From assembly GCA_964424335.1 (NCBI GenBank), contig CAYRIY010000100.1, forward strand, positions 1 to 12,610: a stretch of DNA of 12,610 nt. The letters run 5' to 3'. The notes below the pieces were generated by a model that made no database searches, was not told where the DNA came from, and saw only the letters and a list, made by a program, of their open reading frames with translations. Origin of the DNA: CAYRIY01 sp964424335. GTDB taxonomy: Bacteria > Bacillota > Limnochordia > DTU080 > RSA5. The translations under genes and the position numbers were made by a program. Of this stretch, positions 1 to 7,228 are shown piece by piece (position 1 is the stretch's first letter; the number at the start of each line of letters is the position of its first letter).

Positions 1-55
1 AACCCCCGACACAGAGCTTAGAAGGCTCCTGCTCTATCCCCTGAGCTACAGGCGC
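1..55 (-). tRNA. tRNA-Arg (TCT), truncated by window edge
   Basis: Read on the minus strand, the gene begins GCGCCTG and has a normal D arm. Its anticodon stem GGAGC/GCTCT encloses the loop CTTCTAA, giving anticodon TCT, which reads AGA (Arg). The T arm and 3' acceptor strand lie beyond the left edge of the window. The gene starts only a few bases after the 3' end of tRNA-Gly, so the two are probably one transcript. The identity follows from the anticodon and is firm; completeness cannot be judged. Confidence 0.9.
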
Positions 56-63
56 AAAGCTGG

Positions 64-137
64 TGGAGCGGGTGAGGGGAATCGAACCCCCGCAACCGGC
101 TTGGAAGGCCGGGGCTCTACCACTGAGCTACACCCGC
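64..137 (-). tRNA. tRNA-Gly (TCC) with encoded CCA
   Basis: This is a complete cloverleaf. The acceptor GCGGGTG pairs with CACCCGC, and the anticodon stem CCGGC/GCCGG holds the loop CTTCCAA, so the anticodon is TCC (Gly, GGA). The T arm contains GGTTCGATTCC. The discriminator base is U, usual for bacterial tRNA-Gly, and it is followed by an encoded CCA. A second CCA (61-63) follows directly, so the genomic 3' end reads CCACCA. tRNA-Arg starts five bases further on. A sigma-70-like promoter lies just upstream at 150-179. Confidence 0.96.
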
Positions 138-149
138 GTCACAAACTCT

Positions 150-179
150 ATTATACCTAATAACCAGGCTATGCTGCAA
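150..179 (-). promoter_or_regulatory. Promoter of tRNA-Gly/tRNA-Arg
   Basis: On the minus strand, TTGCAG (174-179) is followed after 18 nt by a perfect TATAAT (150-155). The -10 box ends about a dozen bases before the 5' end of tRNA-Gly, which leaves a short leader to be removed by RNase P. The site lies between tRNA-Pro and tRNA-Gly, so the latter need not depend on read-through. Confidence 0.7.
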
Positions 180-181
180 TA

Positions 182-205
182 CCGGCGACCCACCCGAGTC
201 GCCGG
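182..205 (-). terminator. Hairpin just downstream of tRNA-Pro
   Basis: CCGGCGAC (182-189) and GTCGCCGG (198-205) form a perfect 8-bp G+C-rich stem with an 8-nt loop, three bases after the CCA of tRNA-Pro. There is no U tract, so it is not a classical intrinsic terminator. It may instead guide 3'-end processing, protect the end, or attenuate read-through into the tRNA-Gly promoter region. The structure is clear; its function is inferred. Confidence 0.45.
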
Positions 206-208
206 CAA

Positions 209-286
209 TGGTCGGGGCGGTGAGATTTGAACTCACGGCCTCCTGCTCCCAAAGCAGGCGCGCTAGCCAAGCTGCGCCACGCCCCG
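209..286 (-). tRNA. tRNA-Pro (TGG) with encoded CCA
   Basis: The acceptor CGGGGCG pairs with CGCCCCG, followed by discriminator A and an encoded CCA (209-211). The anticodon stem CCTGC/GCAGG holds the loop TTTGGGA, so the anticodon is TGG (Pro, CCA codon). The T arm is GTGAG TTCAAAT CTCAC. The D loop is slightly long, which explains the 78-nt length including CCA. Its own promoter is visible at 312-341. Confidence 0.96.
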
Positions 287-311
287 ACGCCAATTGGGCC
301 GTGACCTGATC

Positions 312-341
312 ATCATAAGCCATCATCGTTGCATTTGTCAA
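312..341 (-). promoter_or_regulatory. Promoter of tRNA-Pro
   Basis: On the minus strand, a consensus -35 TTGACA (336-341) and a -10 TATGAT (312-317) are separated by 18 nt. Transcription would begin near 305, about 20 bases before the tRNA. The -35 box starts 36 bases after the stop codon of rdgB, so the tRNA block can be expressed independently of the upstream operon. Confidence 0.75.
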
Positions 342-376
342 GGAGCCCCTGCCCGGTCGAATTTTGCCCGTGGCTC

Positions 377-973
377 CTAACCTAGGGCGCCGCTTGCCTC
401 AAACGTGGCGAGCATTCTTCTCATGGCAATGCCTCGATGGCTCATGGCGGCTTTGTTCTCAGGCGACATTTCGGCAAAAGTCTCCACATGCCCCTGGGGA
501 ACAAAGACCGGATCGTACCCAAATCCCTGGTTGCCAGAGGGACGAAGCGCGATGCGGCCCCTGCAAATGCCCTCTTCCGTCCACACCCGTCCGTCCGGAG
601 CGGCGAGTGCAAGGACGCAACGAAACTGTGCGCCCCGCTTTTCATCGGGCACGCCGGCTAGACGATCGAGCAGCTTCGCAACGTTTGCCTCGTCACTAGC
701 TCCCTCCCCGGCATACCGGGCAGAATAGACCCCGGGCTCGCCGTCAAGGGCGTCGACTTCCAGCCCGGAGTCGTCCGCAAGCGCCCAAAGCCCCGTCGCC
801 TTTGCAAGCGCGACGGCCTTTAAGCGAGCGTTCTCTTCGAACGTTTCGCCCGTCTCATTGGCCTGAGGCGCCCCCAATTCAGCAAGGCTCGTGATTTCGA
901 CACCCATTGGCTGAAAGAGCAATCGAAATTCCTTCAGCTTGCCCGGATTTGCCGACGCGATCGCAAGCTGCAA
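377..973 (-). CDS. rdgB: XTP/dITP diphosphatase (RdgB/HAM1 family)
   Basis: This house-cleaning enzyme hydrolyses non-canonical purine nucleoside triphosphates (XTP, dITP/ITP) to the monophosphate and pyrophosphate, keeping them out of DNA and RNA. The 198-residue protein has the usual family length. Family motifs visible in order are SANPGK at 7-12 (nucleotide-binding Asn and Lys), DDSGLEVDALDG at 67-78 with the catalytic Asp pair, GFGYDPVF at 150-157, and SPENKAAMSHRG at 170-181. The start is TTG (971-973), preceded by a G-rich ribosome binding site in the 12-nt gap after rph. It is the last gene of the murD-rph-rdgB run. An rph-rdgB pairing is widely conserved, for example in Bacillus. The identification is confident; the start is well supported because motif 1 begins seven residues after it. 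Confidence 0.95.
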   Translation of the reverse strand: MQLAIASANPGKLKEFRLLFQPMGVEITSLAELGAPQANETGETFEENARLKAVALAKATGLWALADDSGLEVDALDGEPGVYSARYAGEGASDEANVAKLLDRLAGVPDEKRGAQFRCVLALAAPDGRVWTEEGICRGRIALRPSGNQGFGYDPVFVPQGHVETFAEMSPENKAAMSHRGIAMRRMLATFEASGALG

Positions 974-985
974 GCCCCGGCCCCC

Positions 986-1723
986 CTACGAGCGACTTGG
1001 AATGACGTCGCCGAGTATCCGGCGACTTTCGGCGATGATCTGCCGGATTCCTTGGTCGGCCAAGTCCATGAGCGTGTGCAACTCGTCGCGGGTAAACGGC
1101 CAACCTTCGGCTGTTCCCTGCACCTCGATCAGGTGTCCACGCTCTGTCATGACGACGTTCATGTCGACTTGAGCGTTTGAGTCCTCGGTGTAGCACAGGT
1201 CGAGGACCGCTCGACCGTCCACCAGACCGACGCTCGTCGCGGCCACGATGTCCGAGACCGGAATCGTCGACCATCCGGCACTCTTTTGCAGACCTTGGAG
1301 CGCGTCGACGAGCGCGATGAAAGCGCCGGTAATCGATGTCGTCCTCGTGCCGCCATCCGCCTGGATGACGTCGCAGTCGATCCAGATCGTTCGCTCCCCG
1401 AGGGCTTTCAGGTCTACGACGGAACGCAGGGCTCGTCCGATCAAACGCTGGATTTCGTGCGTCCTGCCGCCGACCTTTCCACGGGAAGATTCTCGCACGG
1501 TCCGCTCCCCGGTTGCACGGGGCAACATCGAATACTCCGCGGTCACCCAGCCCTCTCCGCTCCCTCTCATCCACTGGGGCACGCGCTCTTCGACACTGGC
1601 GCTGCAGATCACTTTGGTATGTCCCATCTCGATGAGCACGGAGCCTTCCGCGTGCATTAAGTAATTGCGCTCGATCCGCATTGGTCTAAGTTCGTCCGGC
1701 CTGCGGCCGTCACTGCGCGTCAT
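986..1723 (-). CDS. rph: Ribonuclease PH
   Basis: RNase PH is a phosphate-dependent 3'-5' exoribonuclease that trims tRNA 3' ends. The 245-residue protein matches family length. It shows RSDGRRPDELRP at 3-14, SGEGWVTAEYSMLPRAT at 55-71, the phosphate-binding segment CDVIQADGGTRTTSITGAF at 117-135, the metal-binding acidic residues in YTEDSNAQVDMNVV (178-191), and EVQGTAEG at 200-207. The open frame runs further upstream, but the conserved N-terminus begins at ATG 1721-1723, so the longer form is rejected. This start lies 14 nt inside the end of murD in another frame, with a GAGGGTGGG ribosome binding site inside murD. The arrangement suggests translational coupling. Having a tRNA trimming enzyme beside a tRNA cluster is suggestive but may be chance. 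Confidence 0.95.
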   Translation of the reverse strand: MTRSDGRRPDELRPMRIERNYLMHAEGSVLIEMGHTKVICSASVEERVPQWMRGSGEGWVTAEYSMLPRATGERTVRESSRGKVGGRTHEIQRLIGRALRSVVDLKALGERTIWIDCDVIQADGGTRTTSITGAFIALVDALQGLQKSAGWSTIPVSDIVAATSVGLVDGRAVLDLCYTEDSNAQVDMNVVMTERGHLIEVQGTAEGWPFTRDELHTLMDLADQGIRQIIAESRRILGDVIPSRS

Positions 1724-3155
1724 CAAATGATATTCCCACCCTCGTCTCGTCTCGAGCGCTCTTGGAGTCACATTCGGAACTCTCGGTGAACGCCCGCACC
1801 CACTTGCGAAATTGTTCGCCTCGCACTTCGAAGTTGGGGAACATGTCGTAACTGGCACAAGCCGGCGAAAGCAACACGACATCTCCCGATACGGCCGATT
1901 CTCTGGCCAGCGAAACGGCTTCTTCGAGCGAGCCGGCGCTGATGATCTTCGGCTTCGCGCCGCCTCCTGCCTCCATGACCGCACGGTGGATTGCAGGTCC
2001 GGCCTCACCGATCAAGATGAGCGTCTTCACCCGCTCGACGACGGTCCGTGCAAATTCGTCAAACGGTAGACGCTTGTCGTATCCTCCTGCAATCAGGTGG
2101 ATCGGGCGATCAAAGGATCGTATCCCGGCCACCGCTCGGCTCGGCGACGTGGCGATCGAGTCGTTGTAGTACGCGACCCCGTTTGCCTCTCGAACCAGTT
2201 CGAGGCGGTGTGCAACTCCGGTGAAGGTCGAGACGACGTCTCGCATGGCGCCGGGGGGAACGCCGAGTTGATCGCTGATCGCACAGCTCGCCAGCACATT
2301 TTCCACATTGTGATCTCCAAGGAGCAAGACCTCATCCAGCCCGCACACATCCGTAAGCGATCGTCCGGTCCGCCCATCTTTGGCGATCACGATCCGCCCT
2401 CGGTCGATGAATGCCCCGGTCGGCACTTCTCCTTGAGAAGAGAACCACACGACGCGCCCCCGAGCGCTTTCCGCCATCGATCGCGTGTGGCGATTGGCAT
2501 GATTCAATACGAGGACGTCCGACTCACACTGGAAATCGTAAATGTGTCGCTTGGCGTCGATGTAAGACTCCATCGATCCGTGAACGTCCAGGTGGTTTGG
2601 GGTTATGTTGGTCACAGCGGCGATTTGCGGCGATCGGGTCGCAAGTTCGAGCTGAAAACTGGATAGCTCCAAGACGACGACGGCGGACTCTTTGATCTCG
2701 TCGACATGCTCGATCAAAGGCCGTCCGATGTTCCCGCCGACGTACACCTTGTGGCCGACGGCTTCGAGGAGGGCTCCGACGAGTGTCGTCGTCGTCGTCT
2801 TTCCGCTCGAGCCCGTAATGCCTATGATTGGCGCACGGCACAATTCAAAAAACAGATTGGTCTCACTCGTGATCTCTACACCGTCGGCCTTGGCCGCAAG
2901 AATCTCCGGGAAGTCTTTCCTCATCCCGGGGGTGAGAAAGATCCCATCGCTCGACGACAACCCTTTTAAGTATCGCGGGCCCAGGCGCAGGTCGACACCG
3001 AGGAGTTGGAGCTCCTGCAACGCAGGGCCGAGTTCGTCCGCGCTCTTCCGATCCCGGGCCGTCACGCTCACCCCTCGCCTTACGAGGAAGCGAATCAGGG
3101 CCAGATTGCTCTTTCCCAAACCGACGACGGAGACGTGCTTATCCGTCCACCTCAA
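1710..3155 (-). CDS. murD: UDP-N-acetylmuramoyl-L-alanine--D-glutamate ligase
   Basis: MurD is the cytoplasmic ATP-dependent ligase that adds D-Glu to UDP-MurNAc-L-Ala during peptidoglycan precursor synthesis. The 481-residue product shows an N-terminal Rossmann-like domain (VVGLGKSNLALI at 10-21), the Mur P-loop GITGSSGKTTTT (112-123), LELSSFQLE (162-170), NITPNHLDVHGSMESYIDAKRHIY (183-206) containing the Lys usually carbamylated, GDHNVEN (280-286), and the C-terminal domain with HLIAGGYDK (353-361) and LSPACASYDMFPNFEVRGEQF (429-449). The NDSIATSP segment (331-338) replaces the better-known NDSKATN. Residues 456-481 form a tail longer than most MurD proteins, and its last codons overlap rph. 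The start is TTG (3153-3155) with a GGGTGAG-type site upstream. It lies 144 nt after the GerMN gene and away from any visible dcw cluster. Confidence 0.94.
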   Translation of the reverse strand: MRWTDKHVSVVGLGKSNLALIRFLVRRGVSVTARDRKSADELGPALQELQLLGVDLRLGPRYLKGLSSSDGIFLTPGMRKDFPEILAAKADGVEITSETNLFFELCRAPIIGITGSSGKTTTTTLVGALLEAVGHKVYVGGNIGRPLIEHVDEIKESAVVVLELSSFQLELATRSPQIAAVTNITPNHLDVHGSMESYIDAKRHIYDFQCESDVLVLNHANRHTRSMAESARGRVVWFSSQGEVPTGAFIDRGRIVIAKDGRTGRSLTDVCGLDEVLLLGDHNVENVLASCAISDQLGVPPGAMRDVVSTFTGVAHRLELVREANGVAYYNDSIATSPSRAVAGIRSFDRPIHLIAGGYDKRLPFDEFARTVVERVKTLILIGEAGPAIHRAVMEAGGGAKPKIISAGSLEEAVSLARESAVSGDVVLLSPACASYDMFPNFEVRGEQFRKWVRAFTESSECDSKSARDETRVGISFDDAQ

Positions 3156-3299
3156 AGGAGACTCACCCTTTGCAGATTAGGCGCCGCACCTCGATTCGAT
3201 AAGGCGCTTCCTAGAGCCGATGACGAACCTTTGATATCCGCCCCCCCAGATTACGGTCCCCATTTGCAGGATGTGCCTGTCTGCGTTATTAGGGTACAT

Positions 3300-3839
3300 C
3301 TACAGCTCGATCGTCCTTAGGTCCACGATAATCTCCTCGCTGCGTTCAATCGGTCCCGTCAAATCGAGGTGCCCAACCAATGTTTCGACAATATGTCCGT
3401 CAATCAACCACTGGACCCTTTCAATTTCCGGCAATTCGGTAAGCGTGTTTACAACCGAATACACGGTGATGAGCTCCCCGGCCGATCCCCCGGGATGATC
3501 CCGCACGATTCCGCCGCCGAAATCGACGATCGCTAGGTTGCCCTCGAGTCTAAGGGAGCGTATCGTAGCCGAACGCGGAATCGACGGCGATAGCTCTGGG
3601 TGTAACGGGCCCGCAAGCAAAGCTTCGAGGCGAGCGCCTGCGTCCGATTCGCCGACCGGAAACCAACGAATCTCGGGCGCCACCCCCATTGCGTCCGGCG
3701 CGCCAAAATAGAGTGTCACGGGAACGCGACGCACATCCCATCGAGATCCCTCAGGCGTAATGTCGCCTCCCCAACGCGCTAGCGCCCACAAGCTAAATAA
3801 AAGGGCGACGACCGCCGCCCTTTGCCACCGCTCCGACAT
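3300..3839 (-). CDS. GerMN-domain exported protein (GerM-like)
   Basis: This 179-residue protein has an N-terminal hydrophobic segment (about 8-22), probably a signal anchor, followed by one GerMN domain (about 38-162). The characteristic stretch is GELITVYSVVNTLTELPEIERVQWLIDGHIVETLVGHLDL at 121-160. GerMN domains occur in the sporulation/germination lipoprotein GerM and in other envelope proteins, and are thought to be structural or peptidoglycan-associated. No catalytic motif is known to me. The ATG start (3837-3839) has a strong AAAGGAGA site 9 nt upstream. It follows the amidase gene by 55 nt, so the two are likely co-transcribed. The family is clear. A sporulation role cannot be deduced from one domain. 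No lipobox cysteine is visible, unlike true GerM. Confidence 0.85.
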   Translation of the reverse strand: MSERWQRAAVVALLFSLWALARWGGDITPEGSRWDVRRVPVTLYFGAPDAMGVAPEIRWFPVGESDAGARLEALLAGPLHPELSPSIPRSATIRSLRLEGNLAIVDFGGGIVRDHPGGSAGELITVYSVVNTLTELPEIERVQWLIDGHIVETLVGHLDLTGPIERSEEIIVDLRTIEL

Positions 3840-3894
3840 CCGCGAAATCTCCTTTAAAGACCGTTTGGCTGCTGACGCCGCTCATTTCCGAAAA

Positions 3895-6126
3895 TCACTG
3901 CTGGCGCGCCGGCATACGCTGCCACTCGCCTTCGGCAGACCACAACGCGGAGTCGTCCACCGAATCGTCGGGGTGGAAGTATTTCAACAATCCGTTGAAT
4001 ATGCCTTCCGCCGCCCTTTGCCTGAACCAATCGTGGCTCAGCAACTCTTCTTCATCAGGATTGGACAAAAAGGCGACTTCCACCAAGATAGCCGGCTTGT
4101 CGATGTATCTGAGGACGTAGTATCCGCGGGTCTGATTGTCGATGATGCCTCGATCAACCGTGCCGAGGGCTGAAACCACGCTGGACTGAACGCTCTCGGC
4201 AAGCGCTCTGGACCTAGGATCATTCGACCGGAAGAACGTCTCGGTACCTCTCGCCGTCGGACCCGGCACCAGCGCCGAGTTATTGTGTACGCTCACGAAG
4301 ATGTCTGATTCGCTTTCAGACGCTTCGCGCACACGTTCCATCAGTCCATCCCGTTGACTCGATCCAATCCCGATGTCGTCATTTCTCGTCAAATGTACGC
4401 CGCCGTCGGCCTCAGCGATCAAATCGCGCAGTTTGAGCGAGATGTCGAGATTCACATCTTTCTCGAGGAGTCCATACTGCGAGCTGATGGCGCCGACGTC
4501 GATCCCGCCGTGCCCCGGATCCACCGTGATCGTGCGACCGGAAAGTGAAGGCTGACGCAGCGCGACAAGTGTATGGCGACCGGTGCGTTGCACTGAATAT
4601 TGAACATAGTGTTTGAGGTCTGCGACGATGCGAACCGTATCCGCGTCGTGCTGCGATGCGCGAATTCTGTACACCGGCCCAGACGGCACCATTGCGTCAG
4701 CGAGGGGGACGTCCAACGTCATTGGCCGCACGTCGATCACCAGTCGATCCGGCCCGACGAGTCGAGAGATCTGGACCTCGGCATCGTCACCGGCATTCAC
4801 CCGCAGATCGACGCCTAGGGCTTCAACCGCTCGGTAAGCGATCGGCCCCAATATGTCGCCAAACGCAAAGGCAATCCCCGTTTCGCTGCTCAACGGCTCG
4901 ATCTCCACGGGCTCGCTGACGTCGAGGACCACCCTCGCCACATCCGGAAGGAACTGCGCGGCCCGCACCCTCGTGACCAAACTATCGCTCGGCTCGATTT
5001 GAATGGGGGCCTCGACGAGCGTTGCATCGAGCAAGTCGATCACGATCCGGTCGGGTTGGACCAATCGGGTGATTGTATAAGGCGTCTCCTCGGGCACATC
5101 GATCACGATGCGGCCTCCGTACTCCTGTGCATCGACCGCAATCCCGAAAAATGGACGCAGCAATTGAATCCCTACGCGGCCGTCATCCAAGGGGAGCACT
5201 TTGTGACCAAGGGGCATGTCCAAGTCAAAGACGACGCGAACCCCGTCAGGCGTCGCAGATCCACGAACCTGACGCACCCCTCCCTCACCGATCGAGAGTG
5301 GTTCGATCGAAACGTCGGGCCGACTCTCGACGCCTTTCACGTCCATCACGAGCCGGAACGGCTCGGTGAGGACGGCGGTGGTCACCTCGAGCTCGCCGCC
5401 TCCTTGAAACTCAAATGTGACGAGTCCACCCTCAACCTGTCGCTCCATCAAAAGACCGGTCGTCGCATGGAGCGATTTCCACATCCCCGCGTACACCTCG
5501 ATCGGCGGCTCAGGTGGCTCCACCGGGGACTCGATTGGCGCGTCGGCCACTTCGTGCGATGCCTCAGGCAGTTCGGGGCTGAAAAGTGCTTCGAGGCTCG
5601 CAATCGGCCTTGGGAGCGGAGGCGATTGCAGCAACAAAGGCGGGCCGAGCGAAGGCGTTTGAGGCTCGCTATTTTGCGATCCCGCTGTAAAGGCGCTGAG
5701 CGGCGAGGTCCACGGTGAAAGCGTGATGAAACTGGTGGACGGGTTCCACGTCATCTTCAACCTGAGGACATCCGCCAAGAAGTTGAGTGGAACGAACAAG
5801 GTGTCGGCCGTCACGAACGGTTTTGGTTGCAGCGTGCGCTCTCCCGCTTGCGTGATCGCCCGCTCGTCTCCTGCGCGCACCGTAACGCTCGTCCCGCGAT
5901 ACGTGATCGTGTAGCTTTCGCCGTCCGAACGCACTTCTGCGCCGAAGGCCGTGGCAAGGTCCACCGGCACTACGAAGCCGCCTTGTGTAAACACGGGCGC
6001 AAACCCATCAACTTGGGCAATCTCGGAAACGATGGTAAACATCGAAGCGCCCGCAGCCGCATGGAATATAAGACACATAAAGAGGGCGAGAGGAATAACC
6101 TTAAGGCGTGACTTTCGGCTTTCCAA
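3895..6126 (-). CDS. N-acetylmuramoyl-L-alanine amidase with AMIN repeats
   Basis: This exported zinc amidase cleaves the bond between N-acetylmuramic acid and L-Ala in peptidoglycan. With the TTG start at 6124-6126 it has 743 residues: a signal peptide (basic start, hydrophobic 10-27 ending AAAGA), a copper-amine-oxidase N-terminal-like domain (about 30-137), a Pro/Glu-rich linker (about 140-210), and three AMIN-like beta domains (about 232-325, 327-422, 430-524) that typically target septal or cell-wall glycan. The Amidase_3 domain follows (about 530-717), with Zn ligands H539 (VDPGHGG), E555 (LLEKDVNL) and H614 (SVHNNS) and catalytic E683 (LVEVAFLSN). An in-frame GTG at 6178-6180 would add 18 residues, but they look unlike a signal peptide and this organism uses TTG elsewhere. 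The gene heads a run with the GerMN gene and perhaps murD. It is active-site intact. Confidence 0.93.
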   Translation of the reverse strand: MESRKSRLKVIPLALFMCLIFHAAAGASMFTIVSEIAQVDGFAPVFTQGGFVVPVDLATAFGAEVRSDGESYTITYRGTSVTVRAGDERAITQAGERTLQPKPFVTADTLFVPLNFLADVLRLKMTWNPSTSFITLSPWTSPLSAFTAGSQNSEPQTPSLGPPLLLQSPPLPRPIASLEALFSPELPEASHEVADAPIESPVEPPEPPIEVYAGMWKSLHATTGLLMERQVEGGLVTFEFQGGGELEVTTAVLTEPFRLVMDVKGVESRPDVSIEPLSIGEGGVRQVRGSATPDGVRVVFDLDMPLGHKVLPLDDGRVGIQLLRPFFGIAVDAQEYGGRIVIDVPEETPYTITRLVQPDRIVIDLLDATLVEAPIQIEPSDSLVTRVRAAQFLPDVARVVLDVSEPVEIEPLSSETGIAFAFGDILGPIAYRAVEALGVDLRVNAGDDAEVQISRLVGPDRLVIDVRPMTLDVPLADAMVPSGPVYRIRASQHDADTVRIVADLKHYVQYSVQRTGRHTLVALRQPSLSGRTITVDPGHGGIDVGAISSQYGLLEKDVNLDISLKLRDLIAEADGGVHLTRNDDIGIGSSQRDGLMERVREASESESDIFVSVHNNSALVPGPTARGTETFFRSNDPRSRALAESVQSSVVSALGTVDRGIIDNQTRGYYVLRYIDKPAILVEVAFLSNPDEEELLSHDWFRQRAAEGIFNGLLKYFHPDDSVDDSALWSAEGEWQRMPARQQ

Positions 6127-6269
6127 ACCTTTCCGTCCCCCTGGCCTACATAGGCAAATAAAGGATTCGTGTCTGACCACATTCTTGACTTCATCCCGAA
6201 TTCCCGCTTACTGAAGGGATTTTTTTCGAATCAAGTTCGAGAAAAAGCGATACGCCAAAAAGGTGGGCG
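6127..6269. other. Divergent intergenic region between amidase and plus-strand gene
   Basis: This space should hold two outward promoters. On the plus strand, TTGACT (6185-6190) resembles a -35 box but no convincing -10 follows at 16-18 nt. On the minus strand no clear pair was found. TCGAA and TTCGA (6226-6240) form a short inverted repeat with a 5-nt centre, and a T7 tract lies at about 6220-6226. None is strong enough to name as a promoter or operator. Confidence 0.3.
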
Positions 6270-7121
6270 ATGGTGTTTTCATCCGATCCGAAGGCACAAC
6301 CCGGGGGCCTGGGGCGCATCGCAGCAATCGCTGCGTTCGTGATCATGATCGCGCTTTCGCTTGCCGATCCTCGAACGTTCGATCGCATCCTTGGCTCCGG
6401 AAAAGCGTCGCAAGAACATTGGGAGACGATCACCCTTCCTCCCCCGCATGGCCATGTCAGCGGCAAAGTGCATGACGTTTTCGGCGATGAGATCCCGCAC
6501 CCTGTCATAACTATCGGAACCTTCAAAGCGCTCGGCGATGGAAATGGGCATTTCTCGATTGAAGGGGTCCCCGTCGGCACGTACGAAGTGGAAATCACGG
6601 CTGCAAAGCATCGAAGCAGGCGGTTTACGTACCGTGTCCAAGAAGGGCCAAATTCGCCGCGCATCAAGTACGACACGGGACTATGGCCGGACTCGTTTGC
6701 TCTCGATTTTCACGCGTTTTACCCAAACTCCGATGCCGCTCGGATCTACGCTCAACTCGGGATTGCAAACCCCCTTGACTCACCTATTTACATTCATGAG
6801 CTCTTCGTCATGGACGAGCGGGGCCAACTTGTACACAACGCACTTGCGACGATCGAACAAATCCAGACATTTACGATCGTCAATCCGAATACGAACCTTG
6901 CCTTGGATCCTTATCCGGCGGTCGTACTCCAGCCGCGCAGCATCCTTGGACAAATCCAATTGCCTGCGTATCAACCGGTCGATCCCGCCGATCCACCCAA
7001 GGTTTTTACGGCAATCGTGCGATATTCGATCGGACGAAACGCCCCGCCGCACGAGCGCCGAGAAATCTCAATCGCAAAGCCCAGCGCCTTGGACGAAGAC
7101 TACAACCCACACGCCCCCTGA
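6270..7121 (+). CDS. Membrane-anchored protein with carboxypeptidase-regulatory-like domain
   Basis: The 283-residue product has a single hydrophobic segment (about 15-32) with a basic residue before it, then an extracytoplasmic region. Residues about 62-112 (HVSGKVHDVFG ... DGNGHFSIEGVPVGTYEVEI) have the pattern of a carboxypeptidase-regulatory-like (Ig/transthyretin-type) beta domain. That pattern is G-x-V-x-D, then DG-G-F, then the VP-GTYEV turn. The rest (about 140-270) is predicted to be beta-rich and I do not recognise it. No enzyme motif is visible. ATG 6270 has AAGGTGGG very close upstream, so GTG at 6273 is an equally good start. It is the only plus-strand gene in the window, divergent from the amidase and convergent with the ABC operon. 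The role is unknown; a surface adhesion or scaffold role is only a guess. Confidence 0.8.
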   Translation: MVFSSDPKAQPGGLGRIAAIAAFVIMIALSLADPRTFDRILGSGKASQEHWETITLPPPHGHVSGKVHDVFGDEIPHPVITIGTFKALGDGNGHFSIEGVPVGTYEVEITAAKHRSRRFTYRVQEGPNSPRIKYDTGLWPDSFALDFHAFYPNSDAARIYAQLGIANPLDSPIYIHELFVMDERGQLVHNALATIEQIQTFTIVNPNTNLALDPYPAVVLQPRSILGQIQLPAYQPVDPADPPKVFTAIVRYSIGRNAPPHERREISIAKPSALDEDYNPHAP

Positions 7122-7150
7122 CGGCCTGAACAGATTAGCCTCATTGTCAA

Positions 7151-7182
7151 CAAGGCCCGGACGCCTAGCGGTCCGGGCCTTG
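7151..7182. terminator. Strong hairpin between convergent genes
   Basis: CAAGGCCCGGAC (7151-7162) and GTCCGGGCCTTG (7171-7182) form a perfect 12-bp stem with an 8-nt loop. It starts 29 bases after the stop codon of the plus-strand gene and 47 bases past the end of the convergent gene at 7229. The U tract is weak on either strand (CAGTTTG on plus). It probably acts as a bidirectional terminator or 3'-end barrier. Confidence 0.7.
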
Positions 7183-7204
7183 CTCAGTTTGAATGTGCGC
7201 TGAT

Positions 7205-7227
7205 CCCTGCGGCATTCAGATGCAGGG
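7205..7227 (-). terminator. Small hairpin directly after the ABC operon stop
   Basis: CCCTGC (7205-7210) and GCAGGG (7222-7227) form a 6-bp stem with an 11-nt loop immediately after the TAA of the last operon gene. There is no U tract. It may help the larger 7151-7182 hairpin to end or protect the operon mRNA. A weak call. Confidence 0.3.
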
Positions 7228-7228
7228 T

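Noticed and set aside
342..377. GGAGCC...GGCTCC inverted repeat after rdgB as a terminator
   Set aside because: The 6-bp stem has a loop of about 24 nt, the inner bases do not pair, and no U tract follows; the tRNA-Pro -35 box begins immediately after.
1724..2008. Long N-terminal extension of the rph reading frame (340 residues)
   Set aside because: The extra 95 residues lie inside murD, have a shadow-frame composition rich in Arg and Ser, and RNase PH begins at MTRSDGRR.
3241..3247. Run of seven C, considered as a phase-variable tract
   Set aside because: It is short, lies between genes and is not in a recognisable promoter spacer or reading frame.
3156..3299. Possible murD promoter in the 144-nt gap
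   Set aside because: Several weak -10-like boxes occur (TAATCT, GATATC), but none has a fitting -35 at 16-18 nt. Read-through from the GerMN gene is equally likely.
4999..5718. 239-residue plus-strand open frame
   Set aside because: It is a shadow of the AMIN region of the amidase, rich in Arg and His, with no domain.
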